Below, piece by piece: positions 44,067-52,532 of a stretch of 64,000 nucleotides of DNA. The position numbers were made by a program, and so were the translations under genes. Origin of the DNA: Mesorhizobium sp. LHD-90. Its GTDB lineage: Bacteria > Pseudomonadota > Alphaproteobacteria > Rhizobiales > Rhizobiaceae. Within the stretch, counting starts at the first letter, position 1; each line of letters opens with the position of its first letter. The notes under the pieces are model-generated. The model saw only the letters and a program-made list of their open reading frames with translations. It was not told where the DNA came from and did no database searches. The stretch covers positions 62,001-126,000 of the forward strand of contig NZ_JAVFVV010000001.1 of NCBI RefSeq assembly GCF_030929505.1, read 5' to 3'.

Positions 44067-45581
44067 CTACTTGTATAGGCCTTCGTGCCGCTTGCGGAGT
44101 TCGCTCTTCAGGACCTTGCCCATGGTGTTGCGCGGCAGCGCCGGCTCGAACAGAACCCGCTTGGGCAGCTTGTATTTGGCGAGCACCGGATCGAGGCGCG
44201 AGAGGATCTCGGCCTCGGTGAGCGTTGCACCGTCCTTCAGGATCACGACCGCTGTCACCGCCTCGCCGAAGTCGGAATGCGGCAGACCGACCACCGCGCT
44301 CTCCTCGACGCCCTCGATGGAGTCGATCTCGCTTTCGACCTCCTTGGGATAGACATTGTAGCCGCCTGTGATCACGAGGTCCTTGCTGCGACCACTGATG
44401 AAGACATAGCCGTCATCGTCGATGTAGCCGATGTCGCCGGTGATGAAGTATCCGTCGGTGCGAAATTCGGACTGCGTCTTCTCGGGCATGCGCCAGTAGC
44501 CCTTGAACACATTAGGACCCTTCACTTCGATCATGCCGGGCGTGTTCGCCGGCAGCGGTTTGCCACCTTCGGGCTCCGTGATGCGCACGTTGATGCCTGG
44601 CAGGGGCAGCCCCACCGACCCCGGCACGCGTTCCCCGTCGTAGGGGTTGGAAGTGATCATGTTGGTCTCGGTCATGCCATACCGCTCGAGGATGTGGTGG
44701 CCGGTCGTGTCGGTCCATGCGCGGTGAGTGTCTGCCAGCAGCGGCGCGGAACCCGAAATGAACAGTCGCATGTGGTCCGTGCTGTCGCGGTTCAGCCACT
44801 CTTCCTTCAGCAGGCGCGAGTAGAATGTCGGCACGCCCATCATCACGGTCGCCGACTGCATTTCATGGCGGATCAGCTTCGGGTCGAACTTCGACAGGAA
44901 GCACATCGAAGCGGAAGACAGCAGGACCACATTGGTGGCGACGAACAGTCCGTGCGTGTGAAAGATCGGCAGCGCGTGCAGAAGCACGTCGCGATCGGTG
45001 AACTGCCAGTACTCGACCAGCGTTCGCGCATTGGAGGCGAGGTTCGCGTGGGTCAGCATCGCACCCTTCGAGCGCCCCGTCGTGCCGGATGTGTAGAGGA
45101 TCGCGGCGAGGTCGCTCGGCTCGACGAAGACCGGGTCGTAGGAATTCGAGGCCATTGCCGCTTCAGCGGCCAGCGTACCGTCCTTCCGCGTTCCCAGCGT
45201 CAAGGTGCTGAAGACGCCGAGTGTCGATGCTATCGGCTCGATTGCGTCGTACTTGTCGGGCGTGCAGACCACCACGTGCGGCTTGGCATCGCCGATGAAA
45301 TACTCCAGCTCCGCCAACGTATAGGCGGTGTTGAGCGGCAGATACACCGCTCCGGCGCGCAGGCAAGCGAGGTAGAGGATTATCGCTTCGGGGGACTTGT
45401 CGACCTGCACAGCGACGCGGTCCCCGATAACCACCCCCTTCGAACCGAGCACGTTGGCAAGCTGCGCCGATAAGTCCCAGGCTTCCTGGTAGGTGTAGCT
45501 GCGCCCATCCGTCGTGCGGATGAATATCCTGTCGTTGTCCGTTGTGCCGCTTCTGATGAGTGAAAAGAAGTTTTGTGACAT
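44067..45581 (-). CDS. matB: Malonyl-CoA synthetase (AMP-forming)
   Basis: A 504-aa acyl-CoA synthetase. The P-loop motif is ILYTSGTTGRSKGAMLTHAN, A5 is RYGMTETNMITSNPY, A7 is DGYFITGDIGYID, A8 is ISGRSKDLVITGGYNVYPKE and the catalytic Lys is in PRNTMGKVLKSELR. The Arg in SGRSKD and the NPYDGER segment after A5 match malonyl-CoA synthetases. Together with the malonyl-CoA decarboxylase 31 bases upstream it makes the MatA-MatB pair: malonate to malonyl-CoA to acetyl-CoA plus CO2. No MatC transporter or MatR regulator is next to it. Confidence 0.93.
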   Translation of the reverse strand: MSQNFFSLIRSGTTDNDRIFIRTTDGRSYTYQEAWDLSAQLANVLGSKGVVIGDRVAVQVDKSPEAIILYLACLRAGAVYLPLNTAYTLAELEYFIGDAKPHVVVCTPDKYDAIEPIASTLGVFSTLTLGTRKDGTLAAEAAMASNSYDPVFVEPSDLAAILYTSGTTGRSKGAMLTHANLASNARTLVEYWQFTDRDVLLHALPIFHTHGLFVATNVVLLSSASMCFLSKFDPKLIRHEMQSATVMMGVPTFYSRLLKEEWLNRDSTDHMRLFISGSAPLLADTHRAWTDTTGHHILERYGMTETNMITSNPYDGERVPGSVGLPLPGINVRITEPEGGKPLPANTPGMIEVKGPNVFKGYWRMPEKTQSEFRTDGYFITGDIGYIDDDGYVFISGRSKDLVITGGYNVYPKEVESEIDSIEGVEESAVVGLPHSDFGEAVTAVVILKDGATLTEAEILSRLDPVLAKYKLPKRVLFEPALPRNTMGKVLKSELRKRHEGLYK

Positions 45582-45612
45582 CGCCGCCGTCTATCCCGGT
45601 CTTTGTGTATCG

Positions 45613-46944
45613 TTACTTTGATGTGACGTGTTTCAGGAGCGTCTTCAGTCGGCCGGAAATGGCGATGGTTCCATTTTCGGCATAGTTCTCATGGTTCGTC
45701 TCTATCTCCCCGGTCTTGTAGAGGTAGTTGACCATCAGGCCGTAGGAGGTAGCGAGGCCTTTGGGGGAGACGTCGGCCATCGCATGGATGTTCTCGAGGC
45801 TGGCGCCGTTGCCCAGGTGGAAGCGAGCGACGGAGTCAAAGGGACGATTCTGCCGGTTTTTTGCCTGAGTGAAATAACGGACTGCAAGCCCCCGCAACAG
45901 TGGATTCAGTTCCTTGAGCAGATCCGTGTCGCGCTCCCAGCCGTTGACGCTGGCCTTGGCCAGCAGCGCGATGTCGGAAGCCGACAGGATCGACTGGCCG
46001 GAATCGGTCCGCAAGTGTGTCAGCCAGCGCGCGAAGTCTGGCGCCGGCGAGAGCGTGACGAAGGCACGCAGGCTGGGCAGGTCGCGGCGAAGCTCCTCGA
46101 CAACCTGCTTGATGAGCACGTTGCCGAACGAGATGCCACGCAGCCCCATCTGGCAGTTGGAGATGGAATAGAAGACGGCCGTGGTCGCCTCGTCGCGCGG
46201 AACGATCGTCCGGTCCGGCCGCAACACGCCGGCGATGTCGCCCGGGATGGCGGTCGTCAGCGCGACCTCGACGAAGATCAGCGGCTCGTCGTGCATTTGC
46301 GGATGGAAGAACGCAAACAGGCGTCGGTCCTCCGGCTCGATGCGACGACGCAGGTCGTCCCAGTCCGTGATTGCGTGCACCGCCTCGTAGCGGATCACCT
46401 TCTCGAGGATCGAGGCCGGCGTATCCCAGTTTATGGGCTTGAGCTGCAGGAAGCCTCGGTTGAACCAGGACGTGAACAGATGCACGAAGTCGCGGTCGAG
46501 GCCCTCCAGCGACCTGTCGGTCGTCAGCGCGTCCAGCAGCACCTCGCGCATCTGCACGAGGCGCCGGGTGCCGTTGCGCGCGTGGTTTAGCCGGCGGATG
46601 AGTTCCTGCGCGCGCGGTTCGCTGATGGCGTGCAGCTGGTAGAAGTTTTCGGGCGAAGGATACTTCTCGATGGCCTTGATATGCCGCTGGATCGCCTCCG
46701 CGTCGGGCGCAAAACGCTTCGACAGGCTGCCCAGACAGGCTCGCCGCTGCCCGGCGTCGAGCATCTCCCAGCGCTGGAAGATGGCTTCGGCGATGACAAA
46801 GCAGGAAATCTCGCCGCGGCCCGAGACGAGCGAATCGCAAAGAGACGCGATGTCGCGCTTCGTCTCCTCCCGCGTTCGCGACAGGAAGTTGAAGCCCTTG
46901 TGGCCAAGCCCGGCCATGAAATCCGAAAGCAGGGCGACGCTCAC
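45613..46944 (-). CDS. matA: Malonyl-CoA decarboxylase
   Basis: A 443-aa enzyme with an N-terminal helical domain and a C-terminal GNAT-like catalytic domain. Conserved landmarks are LFTSWFNRGFLQLKPINWDT, IFVEVALT, FYSISNCQMGLRGISFGNVL and VARFHLGNGASLENIHAMAD; the Ser and His of these segments are the catalytic residues in characterised decarboxylases. The start is a GTG at 46944 with GGGGAG about 9 bases upstream. It is co-transcribed with the upstream DUF1116 gene (29 bases) and with matB downstream. It turns malonyl-CoA into acetyl-CoA, so malonate is probably an intermediate of the island's pathway. Confidence 0.95.
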   Translation of the reverse strand: MSVALLSDFMAGLGHKGFNFLSRTREETKRDIASLCDSLVSGRGEISCFVIAEAIFQRWEMLDAGQRRACLGSLSKRFAPDAEAIQRHIKAIEKYPSPENFYQLHAISEPRAQELIRRLNHARNGTRRLVQMREVLLDALTTDRSLEGLDRDFVHLFTSWFNRGFLQLKPINWDTPASILEKVIRYEAVHAITDWDDLRRRIEPEDRRLFAFFHPQMHDEPLIFVEVALTTAIPGDIAGVLRPDRTIVPRDEATTAVFYSISNCQMGLRGISFGNVLIKQVVEELRRDLPSLRAFVTLSPAPDFARWLTHLRTDSGQSILSASDIALLAKASVNGWERDTDLLKELNPLLRGLAVRYFTQAKNRQNRPFDSVARFHLGNGASLENIHAMADVSPKGLATSYGLMVNYLYKTGEIETNHENYAENGTIAISGRLKTLLKHVTSK

Positions 46945-46973
46945 TCAGAATGCTCCCCAAGCCATTCGCGTCG

Positions 46974-48236
46974 TCAGGACTGCCGCTCGAGCGCCGCCAG
47001 TGCGGCAGCGAAGCAGCCCAACGGGATCTGCTGCACCCCGGCGCCGATCTGACCGACGCCGGGCACGCGTGAGGCGATGCCGGTGTTGATCAGCGGACTG
47101 ATGCCGGTCGCGACCACCTTGCGCACATCGATCCCGGACGGAACCCCCCTGAAGCCCAGTGCCGGGATTCGGAAGTGGCGGTGCTCGCCAACGGTGATTT
47201 CGCGCATCCGCTCGGAGCGCGCGATCAGTTCTTCGACGGTGCCGCCGATGAAGGACGAGATGGCCGGCGCCGCGGCCAGGGCGAAGGCCCCAAGGCCGAT
47301 GCTCTCTGTGATGTAGGAATCGCCCATCGTTGGCGTCGCGTCGGCTTCGCCATGACCCTCGAAGAACTTGACGTTGGCGACGCTTGCGGGCGCAGTGAAC
47401 CAGGTTTTGCCGAGACTGGCGACACGGATGCCCACCTCCACGCCGTTGCCGGCCATGACTGTGACGATGTCGCCCGAGCCGAGTTCCTCGACGTAGAGCG
47501 ACACGGCCTTGGCGTGGGCGATGGACAGAGACAGGAAGAAATGGTCGTTCCCGCTGATGAAGCGCAGCGCCTTTTCCAGTTCGCCATGTTCGGCCCGCGT
47601 GGCGACAAGCGCCAGCGCGATGTCGCGGAAGAACTGGCTGGTTGCGGCCTTGTTGCGGTTGTGCACTTCGTCGCCGCGCCGCAGCGCCTCCGCGATCATC
47701 TGCTTGAGGTCCATCGGCCCGCTGATCGCAAGCGCGTGTTTCAGCAGCGGATGGAGACTGTCGCGGATCCAGCGCAAACGGTCGAGCACCTCCGGGCCGT
47801 TGGCTCCGAAGCGCAGCGCCTTGCCCAATCCCTCGTTGACGCTGACAAAGGAACGCAGTCCCGAATTTCGCTCCTCCACGACGAACACCGGCATCGAGGC
47901 AGTGATCGTCCCGGCCATAGCGCCGGCGGCCTGGTGATCGTGTGCGGGCGCGAAGCCGATTTCGCCGGACGCGGCAAGCTGCTCCGCCTCCTCGACGGTC
48001 GTGCAGAGCCCTTCGAAGACCAGGCCGCCGCAAATCGAGGCACGCATCGCGCTCGTCATCCTGTCCCACGAAATCGGCGGTCCGGCATGCAGGACGAGGT
48101 CGCGCCGCATGCCGGGGATGACGTCGCCGGCGCGTTCGATGCCGATCAGCATCGGATGTGCCTCGCACAGCCGATCGAACGCGGCTTGGGCGTCGGACGG
48201 CGTCGAGGAGGAGGAGGATGTCAGCGCGTGAGGCAT
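46974..48236 (-). CDS. DUF1116 family protein (AllG/YlbE-like)
   Basis: A 420-aa protein with the DUF1116 hallmarks: PMLIGIERAGDVIPGMRRDL, VLHAGPPISWDRMTSAMRAS, GGLVFEGLC, the long helical middle (MIAEALRRGDEVHNRNKAA) and FRIPALGFRGVPSGIDVRKV. In E. coli the homologue AllG (YlbE) works with AllF (FdrA) and AllH as oxamate carbamoyltransferase in allantoin use. No FdrA or AllH gene is visible here, so either they lie elsewhere or this copy has another job. I prefer the ATG at 48236 (MPHALTSS); the frame is open to 48314. It heads the unit with malonyl-CoA decarboxylase and synthetase. Confidence 0.85.
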   Translation of the reverse strand: MPHALTSSSSSTPSDAQAAFDRLCEAHPMLIGIERAGDVIPGMRRDLVLHAGPPISWDRMTSAMRASICGGLVFEGLCTTVEEAEQLAASGEIGFAPAHDHQAAGAMAGTITASMPVFVVEERNSGLRSFVSVNEGLGKALRFGANGPEVLDRLRWIRDSLHPLLKHALAISGPMDLKQMIAEALRRGDEVHNRNKAATSQFFRDIALALVATRAEHGELEKALRFISGNDHFFLSLSIAHAKAVSLYVEELGSGDIVTVMAGNGVEVGIRVASLGKTWFTAPASVANVKFFEGHGEADATPTMGDSYITESIGLGAFALAAAPAISSFIGGTVEELIARSERMREITVGEHRHFRIPALGFRGVPSGIDVRKVVATGISPLINTGIASRVPGVGQIGAGVQQIPLGCFAAALAALERQS

Positions 48237-48662
48237 CTGTCGTCCATCGTGAAAATCAGCCGCATCGTGGAAATTCACTCCGAACCTGTCCATCGCCATA
48301 TGGAGGCGAGTCATCCCCCATGGTTATAGGTGGAGCCGCTTACCGTTGCCGGCCTGGCGTCAAGGAATGGCGGTCGTGGCCGTTTACGAACGACAACCAG
48401 CAGCGGATGGCTTCGAGAAGCCCGCTTGTCGGTAGAGTCATGCTCTTGCGTGGCAATGATGCGCCGCCGCGGTATTCCTGATGGAGATAGCAGGAACGAT
48501 CCTATATGTTCCGGAAATAGCGAATATGTGGAACGTCTTGTCGGCGACACCTTCGTCCACGCAAACGCAATCCCGTCTCCCGACGGATGAGCGGGCCCGA
48601 CCTCCTGCCCTGACGAGCACTGGAGACATGACGAGAGTGCTCAAGGGGTTGGAGGAATATTG
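48237..48662. other. Divergent intergenic region between DUF1116 gene and nitronate monooxygenase
   Basis: 426 bases. It contains a T-N11-A motif (48313-48327) and a separate inverted repeat GGAAC-N10-GTTCC (48493-48512) in an AT-richer patch that could be the promoter of the plus-strand operon. GGAGGA before 48663 is that operon's ribosome site. No gene seen. Confidence 0.6.
48313..48327. promoter_or_regulatory. Putative LysR-type operator (T-N11-A) in a divergent promoter region
   Basis: ATCCC-N5-GTTAT, upstream of both the DUF1116-matA-matB unit and the nitronate monooxygenase unit. Confidence 0.4.
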
Positions 48663-49670
48663 ATGACAATTGCGAAGGCCAGTCGTCTGCCACAGGACTG
48701 GATTGACAGGCTGAAGATGCCGGTCATGGCTGCTCCCATGTTCCTGGTATCAAGCACCGCGATGGTGCTGGAAGGCAGCCGCAATGGCATTATCGGCTGC
48801 ATTCCGACCGTCAATGCGCGTACGCCGGAAATCCTTGATGGCTGGCTGGCCGAACTGACCTCCGGGCTCGAACAAGCAAGATCGGAGGGTGTCGAGGTGG
48901 CTCCGTGGGCGCTGGGACTGACCACGCACCGCACCAATGCGCGCCTCCCTGACGACCTCGAACTCTGCCGCAAGTACCGGCCGCCGCTCGTCATCACCGC
49001 CTTGGGCAGCCCCAAGCCGGCGATCGAAGCGGTGCATTCCTACGGCGGACTGGTGTTCGCCGACGTCAGCACGCCGGAATACGCACGAAAGGCGGCGGAA
49101 GCGGGCGCCGACGGCCTCGTGCTCGTCTGCTCGGGCGCCGGCGGCCATACCGGCCAGATCGCGGCGGCTGCATTCGTGCAGGCGGTGCGCGAGTTCTTCG
49201 ATGGCATCATCGTCATCGGCGGTGCGATATCGACCGGCAGCGCGGTCCGTTCCGCACAAATCCTCGGCGCGGATCTGGTCTATGTCGGCACCCACCTGAT
49301 CGCGTGCGAGGAGAGCAACGCCGATCCGCGCTACAAGCAGATGGTCGTTGACGCCACGTCCAAGGACCTCGTCATGACCAATGTGATTACCGGCGCCTGG
49401 TCGCACAAGTTGCGTCCGAGCCTGGAGGCCGTCGGCCTCGATCCCGACAATCTGGGGACGGCCACGGGCTTCGACCTCAACTATGCCGAGAAGCAGCCGA
49501 AGGCGTGGAAGGACATCTGGTCCGCGGGCCAGGGCGTCGGCGCAGTGAAGAAGATCGAGCCGATGGCCGCGGTCGTGGCCAAGCTGCACCGCGAATACCA
49601 GCAGGCGATCCGCGAGGAACAGAACGACCCCTGGTTCCGCAAGTACAGCGGCGAAGCCGCCTGCGCGTGA
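48663..49670 (+). CDS. Nitronate monooxygenase family FMN enzyme
   Basis: A 335-aa TIM-barrel flavoprotein of the nitronate monooxygenase/2-nitropropane dioxygenase family. It starts LKMPVMAAPMFLVSSTAMVL. The catalytic His and phosphate loop are in CSGAGGHTGQIAAAAF, and the FMN-binding GGAISTGSAVRSAQILGADL and YVGTHLIACEE follow. Members oxidise alkyl nitronates, or act as 2-oxo/enoyl reductases in aromatic pathways. The ATG at 48663 follows GGAGGA. It is first in an operon: binding protein after 25 bases, then ATPase, permease, acyl-CoA synthetase and MaoC. Confidence 0.88.
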   Translation: MTIAKASRLPQDWIDRLKMPVMAAPMFLVSSTAMVLEGSRNGIIGCIPTVNARTPEILDGWLAELTSGLEQARSEGVEVAPWALGLTTHRTNARLPDDLELCRKYRPPLVITALGSPKPAIEAVHSYGGLVFADVSTPEYARKAAEAGADGLVLVCSGAGGHTGQIAAAAFVQAVREFFDGIIVIGGAISTGSAVRSAQILGADLVYVGTHLIACEESNADPRYKQMVVDATSKDLVMTNVITGAWSHKLRPSLEAVGLDPDNLGTATGFDLNYAEKQPKAWKDIWSAGQGVGAVKKIEPMAAVVAKLHREYQQAIREEQNDPWFRKYSGEAACA

Positions 49671-49695
49671 CCCTCAAACAGCCGGAGAAAATAGC

Positions 49696-50715
49696 ATGAT
49701 CGCCAATGCCGTATCCCGCCGCACCTTCCTCAAGGGCGCCGCCGCCGGATCATCGGTGTTCCTCGCCAGCGGTCTGCCGGTCTTCGCCCAGAGCGCCACG
49801 AAGCTCGTATTCATGGAGCCATTCGACCTGGCTCTCGAATACGCGCAGGAGATGAACGCCATCGTCGGCGGTCACTTCGGCAAGGAAGGCCTGGACGTCT
49901 CGATCACCAACGTGCGCGGCACTGCCGTCGGCATTCAGCAAGTGATCGCCACGCAGGCGAATACCACCCGCATCGGGCTGCTGGATCTGCTCAAGGCGGC
50001 AGGTTCGCAGGAGGCGAAGATCGTCTCGGTGGCGACCAGCCTGCAAGGCGGCATTTTCAACCTCGTCAGCCGCAAGGACGCCCCGATCAATTCGCCCGCC
50101 GATCTCAAGGGCAAGGTCGTCGGTGTGGCGTCGCTCGGCGGCGGCCAGGAGAACGTGCTCAACCTGATGCTGTCCAGCGCGGGCATCAAGCCGGAGGAAG
50201 TCGAACGCCAGGCGATCGGTTCGAATGCCGGCAATGTCGAGATCCTCAAACAGGGTCGCGTCGACGCCTTCATCGCTAGCACCGAAACGGCGCTGATCCT
50301 GCAGATGAACAACGAGCCGGTCGAGATCTGGAGCACCTCGAAGTTCGCCCCGCTGCCCGGCGGCGTCATCATGATGACGGACGAGTTTGCGCAGGCGAAT
50401 CGCGAGACTGTCGTCAGGTTCCTTCGGGCCATGCGCGCGTCCGCGCTGGAGATCATCGATACCGATCCGGCCGTTATCCTCGACCGCATCGTCGGTGAGT
50501 TCGATATCACGACAAACGAGGATCGGCAGTTCCGGCTGAATGCGATCAAGGCCTACAACGACCTGACGCTCGCCCAGGGCCGCGAGAACGTGATGCGCAA
50601 CGTGCCCTCGGTGTTCGAGGCTGTAGCCAAGCTGGTCAACGACGCGGGCATCGTCACGGTGCCGGATGCCGCGGCGCTCTACGACAACAGCTTCGCGGAC
50701 GAGGCCTTCAAATGA
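49696..50715 (+). CDS. ABC transporter substrate-binding protein, NMT1/SsuA-like
   Basis: A 339-aa periplasmic protein with a textbook twin-arginine signal (VSRRTFLKGAAAGSSVFLAS, cleaved before AQS). The mature part has KLVFMEPFDLALEYAQEMNA, VASLGGGQENVLNLML, QAIGSNAGNVEILKQGRVDA and EPVEIWSTSKFAPLPGGVI. It is the full-operon paralogue of 33884-34906. Its stop overlaps the ATPase start (ATGA), so the importer is complete: binding protein, ATPase and permease. The ligand is unknown; Tat export suggests it folds before export. Confidence 0.92.
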   Translation: MIANAVSRRTFLKGAAAGSSVFLASGLPVFAQSATKLVFMEPFDLALEYAQEMNAIVGGHFGKEGLDVSITNVRGTAVGIQQVIATQANTTRIGLLDLLKAAGSQEAKIVSVATSLQGGIFNLVSRKDAPINSPADLKGKVVGVASLGGGQENVLNLMLSSAGIKPEEVERQAIGSNAGNVEILKQGRVDAFIASTETALILQMNNEPVEIWSTSKFAPLPGGVIMMTDEFAQANRETVVRFLRAMRASALEIIDTDPAVILDRIVGEFDITTNEDRQFRLNAIKAYNDLTLAQGRENVMRNVPSVFEAVAKLVNDAGIVTVPDAAALYDNSFADEAFK

Positions 50716-51512
50716 GCACTGCCGCCGCCGATAGTCACGACAAGTCGATCTCCCTCAGGGCCGCCGAGAAGCAGTTCGGGGTGCCCGGGGCCGGTGTCCA
50801 GGCGTTGACGCCGACGACGATCGACATCGCCGGTGGCGGCATGACGATTCTGCTCGGGCCGTCGGGATGCGGCAAGACCACCATGTTGCGCCTGATCGCG
50901 GGTCTGGAGACCCCCACGTCGGGCGTCATCGAGGTGGGCGGCGTCAACCTGTGGGCCAATGGCAAGCGCAACAGCGAGGCGCTTTCGCATCTCGGCATGG
51001 TCTTCCAGGACGCCAACCTGTTTCCATGGCTGAACATAGAGGAGAACATCGCGCTGCCGCTGAAGCTGCGCGGTGTGAAGAAGGCGGAGCGCCTGGCCAA
51101 GGCGCACGATCTGTGCCGCCTCGTCGGCATCTCCGGGTTCGAGCGGCGCATGCCGCGCGAACTTTCAGGCGGCATGCGCCAGCGCGCCTCGATCGCCCGC
51201 GCGCTGAGCTACGACCCTGGCATACTGCTGATGGACGAGCCCTTCGGCGCGCTCGACGCCATTACGCGCGATACGATGAACAACGAACTTCAGCGCATCT
51301 GGATGGAGACCGGCAAGACGGTTGTGCTCGTCACGCACTCGATCGGCGAGGCGGTTTTCCTCGCCGACAGGATCGTGCTGCTGTCGCCGCGTCCGGGCCG
51401 CGTCCAGGAGATTATCGAGGTGCCGTTCCCGCGGCCACGCGACCAGAGCGTTCATCGCGACCCGGAGTTCCAGCGGATTGTCGCCTACCTGCGCGACAAG
51501 CTCGAGCACTAG
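50712..51512 (+). CDS. ABC transporter ATP-binding protein, SsuB/TauB-like
   Basis: A 266-aa ATPase. Walker A is LLGPSGCGKTTMLRLIAGLE, the Q-loop is VFQDANLFPWLNIEENIALP (typical of SsuB/TauB/NrtD transporters), the signature is LSGGMRQRASIARAL, Walker B is ILLMDEPFGALD and the switch His is in VLVTHSIGEAVFLAD. It powers the importer encoded with the genes on either side. The ATG overlaps the stop of the binding-protein gene. Confidence 0.95.
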   Translation: MSTAAADSHDKSISLRAAEKQFGVPGAGVQALTPTTIDIAGGGMTILLGPSGCGKTTMLRLIAGLETPTSGVIEVGGVNLWANGKRNSEALSHLGMVFQDANLFPWLNIEENIALPLKLRGVKKAERLAKAHDLCRLVGISGFERRMPRELSGGMRQRASIARALSYDPGILLMDEPFGALDAITRDTMNNELQRIWMETGKTVVLVTHSIGEAVFLADRIVLLSPRPGRVQEIIEVPFPRPRDQSVHRDPEFQRIVAYLRDKLEH

Positions 51513-51584
51513 GCGCAGCACGCAGGCGATCAGTCCAATGAGTGCAGGGCGGCGTCCCGCATCACACCAATCCACGGTGCAGAG

Positions 51585-52379
51585 ATGAGTTCTCAAGGCA
51601 GTTACGTCAAAAACAGTGCTCCGATGATCCCATCCTGGGTCGGCAGCCTGATAATCTTGGCGGTCTTTCTCGGCGTCTGGGAAGGTTATGTCCACCTGTT
51701 CGATGTCAGCAAGCTGGTGCTGCCGCCGCCGTCGGAAGTTGTCCTGAAGTGGCTTGAATTCCTGGTGAGCAAGAGCGTGTGGTACCACACAGGCGTCACT
51801 GCGTGGGAAACCTTCCTTGGCTTCGTCTTCGCCGGCATACTCGGCGTGAGCCTGGGTTTTCTGCTTGGCAAGATGCCGCGGCTGGAGCGGATGCTCAATC
51901 CATTCGTCATTGCGACCCAGGTGATCCCGAAGGTGGCTCTCGTTCCGCTGTTCGTTGTCTGGTTTGGCTTCGGCATGACCTCGAAGGTCGTCATCGCCAC
52001 CATCCTCGCCTTCTTCCCGATCCTGCTCAACACGGTGCTTGGCATCAAGTCCGTCGACCACGGCCATGAGGAGGTGATGAAGAGCCTGAACGCGACCCGC
52101 TGGCAGCGGCTGACGCAACTCGATTTCCCGAGCTCTCTTCCCTACATCCTGACCGGCATGGAAGTGGGCGTCGTCCTTTCCATCATTGGCGCCGTCGTTG
52201 GCGAGTATCTGGGCGGAAATACCGGTCTCGGCAACCTCGCGGTCAAGGAGATGAACTCCTACAACACTACCGCGCTGTTCGCCGTGATAATGCATCTGTC
52301 GATCCTCGGCTTCGCATTCTACGCCGTGGTCGTCGGCATGAGGAAATATCTCATTCCCTGGCACGGTTCGTCGAATTGA
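51585..52379 (+). CDS. ABC transporter permease, SsuC/TauC-like
   Basis: A 264-aa inner-membrane permease with six hydrophobic segments (first at SLIILAVFLGVWEGYVHLFD). The EAA-type loop is VMKSLNATRWQRLTQLDFPS, and the VVWFGFGMTSKVVIATILAF stretch is typical of nitrate/sulfonate/taurine-type permeases. It is 72 bases after the ATPase gene and in the same operon. The next gene, an acyl-CoA synthetase, follows after 153 bases. Confidence 0.93.
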   Translation: MSSQGSYVKNSAPMIPSWVGSLIILAVFLGVWEGYVHLFDVSKLVLPPPSEVVLKWLEFLVSKSVWYHTGVTAWETFLGFVFAGILGVSLGFLLGKMPRLERMLNPFVIATQVIPKVALVPLFVVWFGFGMTSKVVIATILAFFPILLNTVLGIKSVDHGHEEVMKSLNATRWQRLTQLDFPSSLPYILTGMEVGVVLSIIGAVVGEYLGGNTGLGNLAVKEMNSYNTTALFAVIMHLSILGFAFYAVVVGMRKYLIPWHGSSN

Positions 52380-52532
52380 TGTGCCGGGGTTCTGGCGGTT
52401 TCGCCGGGGCCTTTCGCCAGCACCGTCATCAAGTTTTCAAACCTGCCCGTAAAACCGGCGCGTCCTGTCGCGTCCGAAACCGCCGCGACGTCGCGCACGT
52501 GGCACGGGCGGAGCAAGTCCGGAGGAGCAAAA

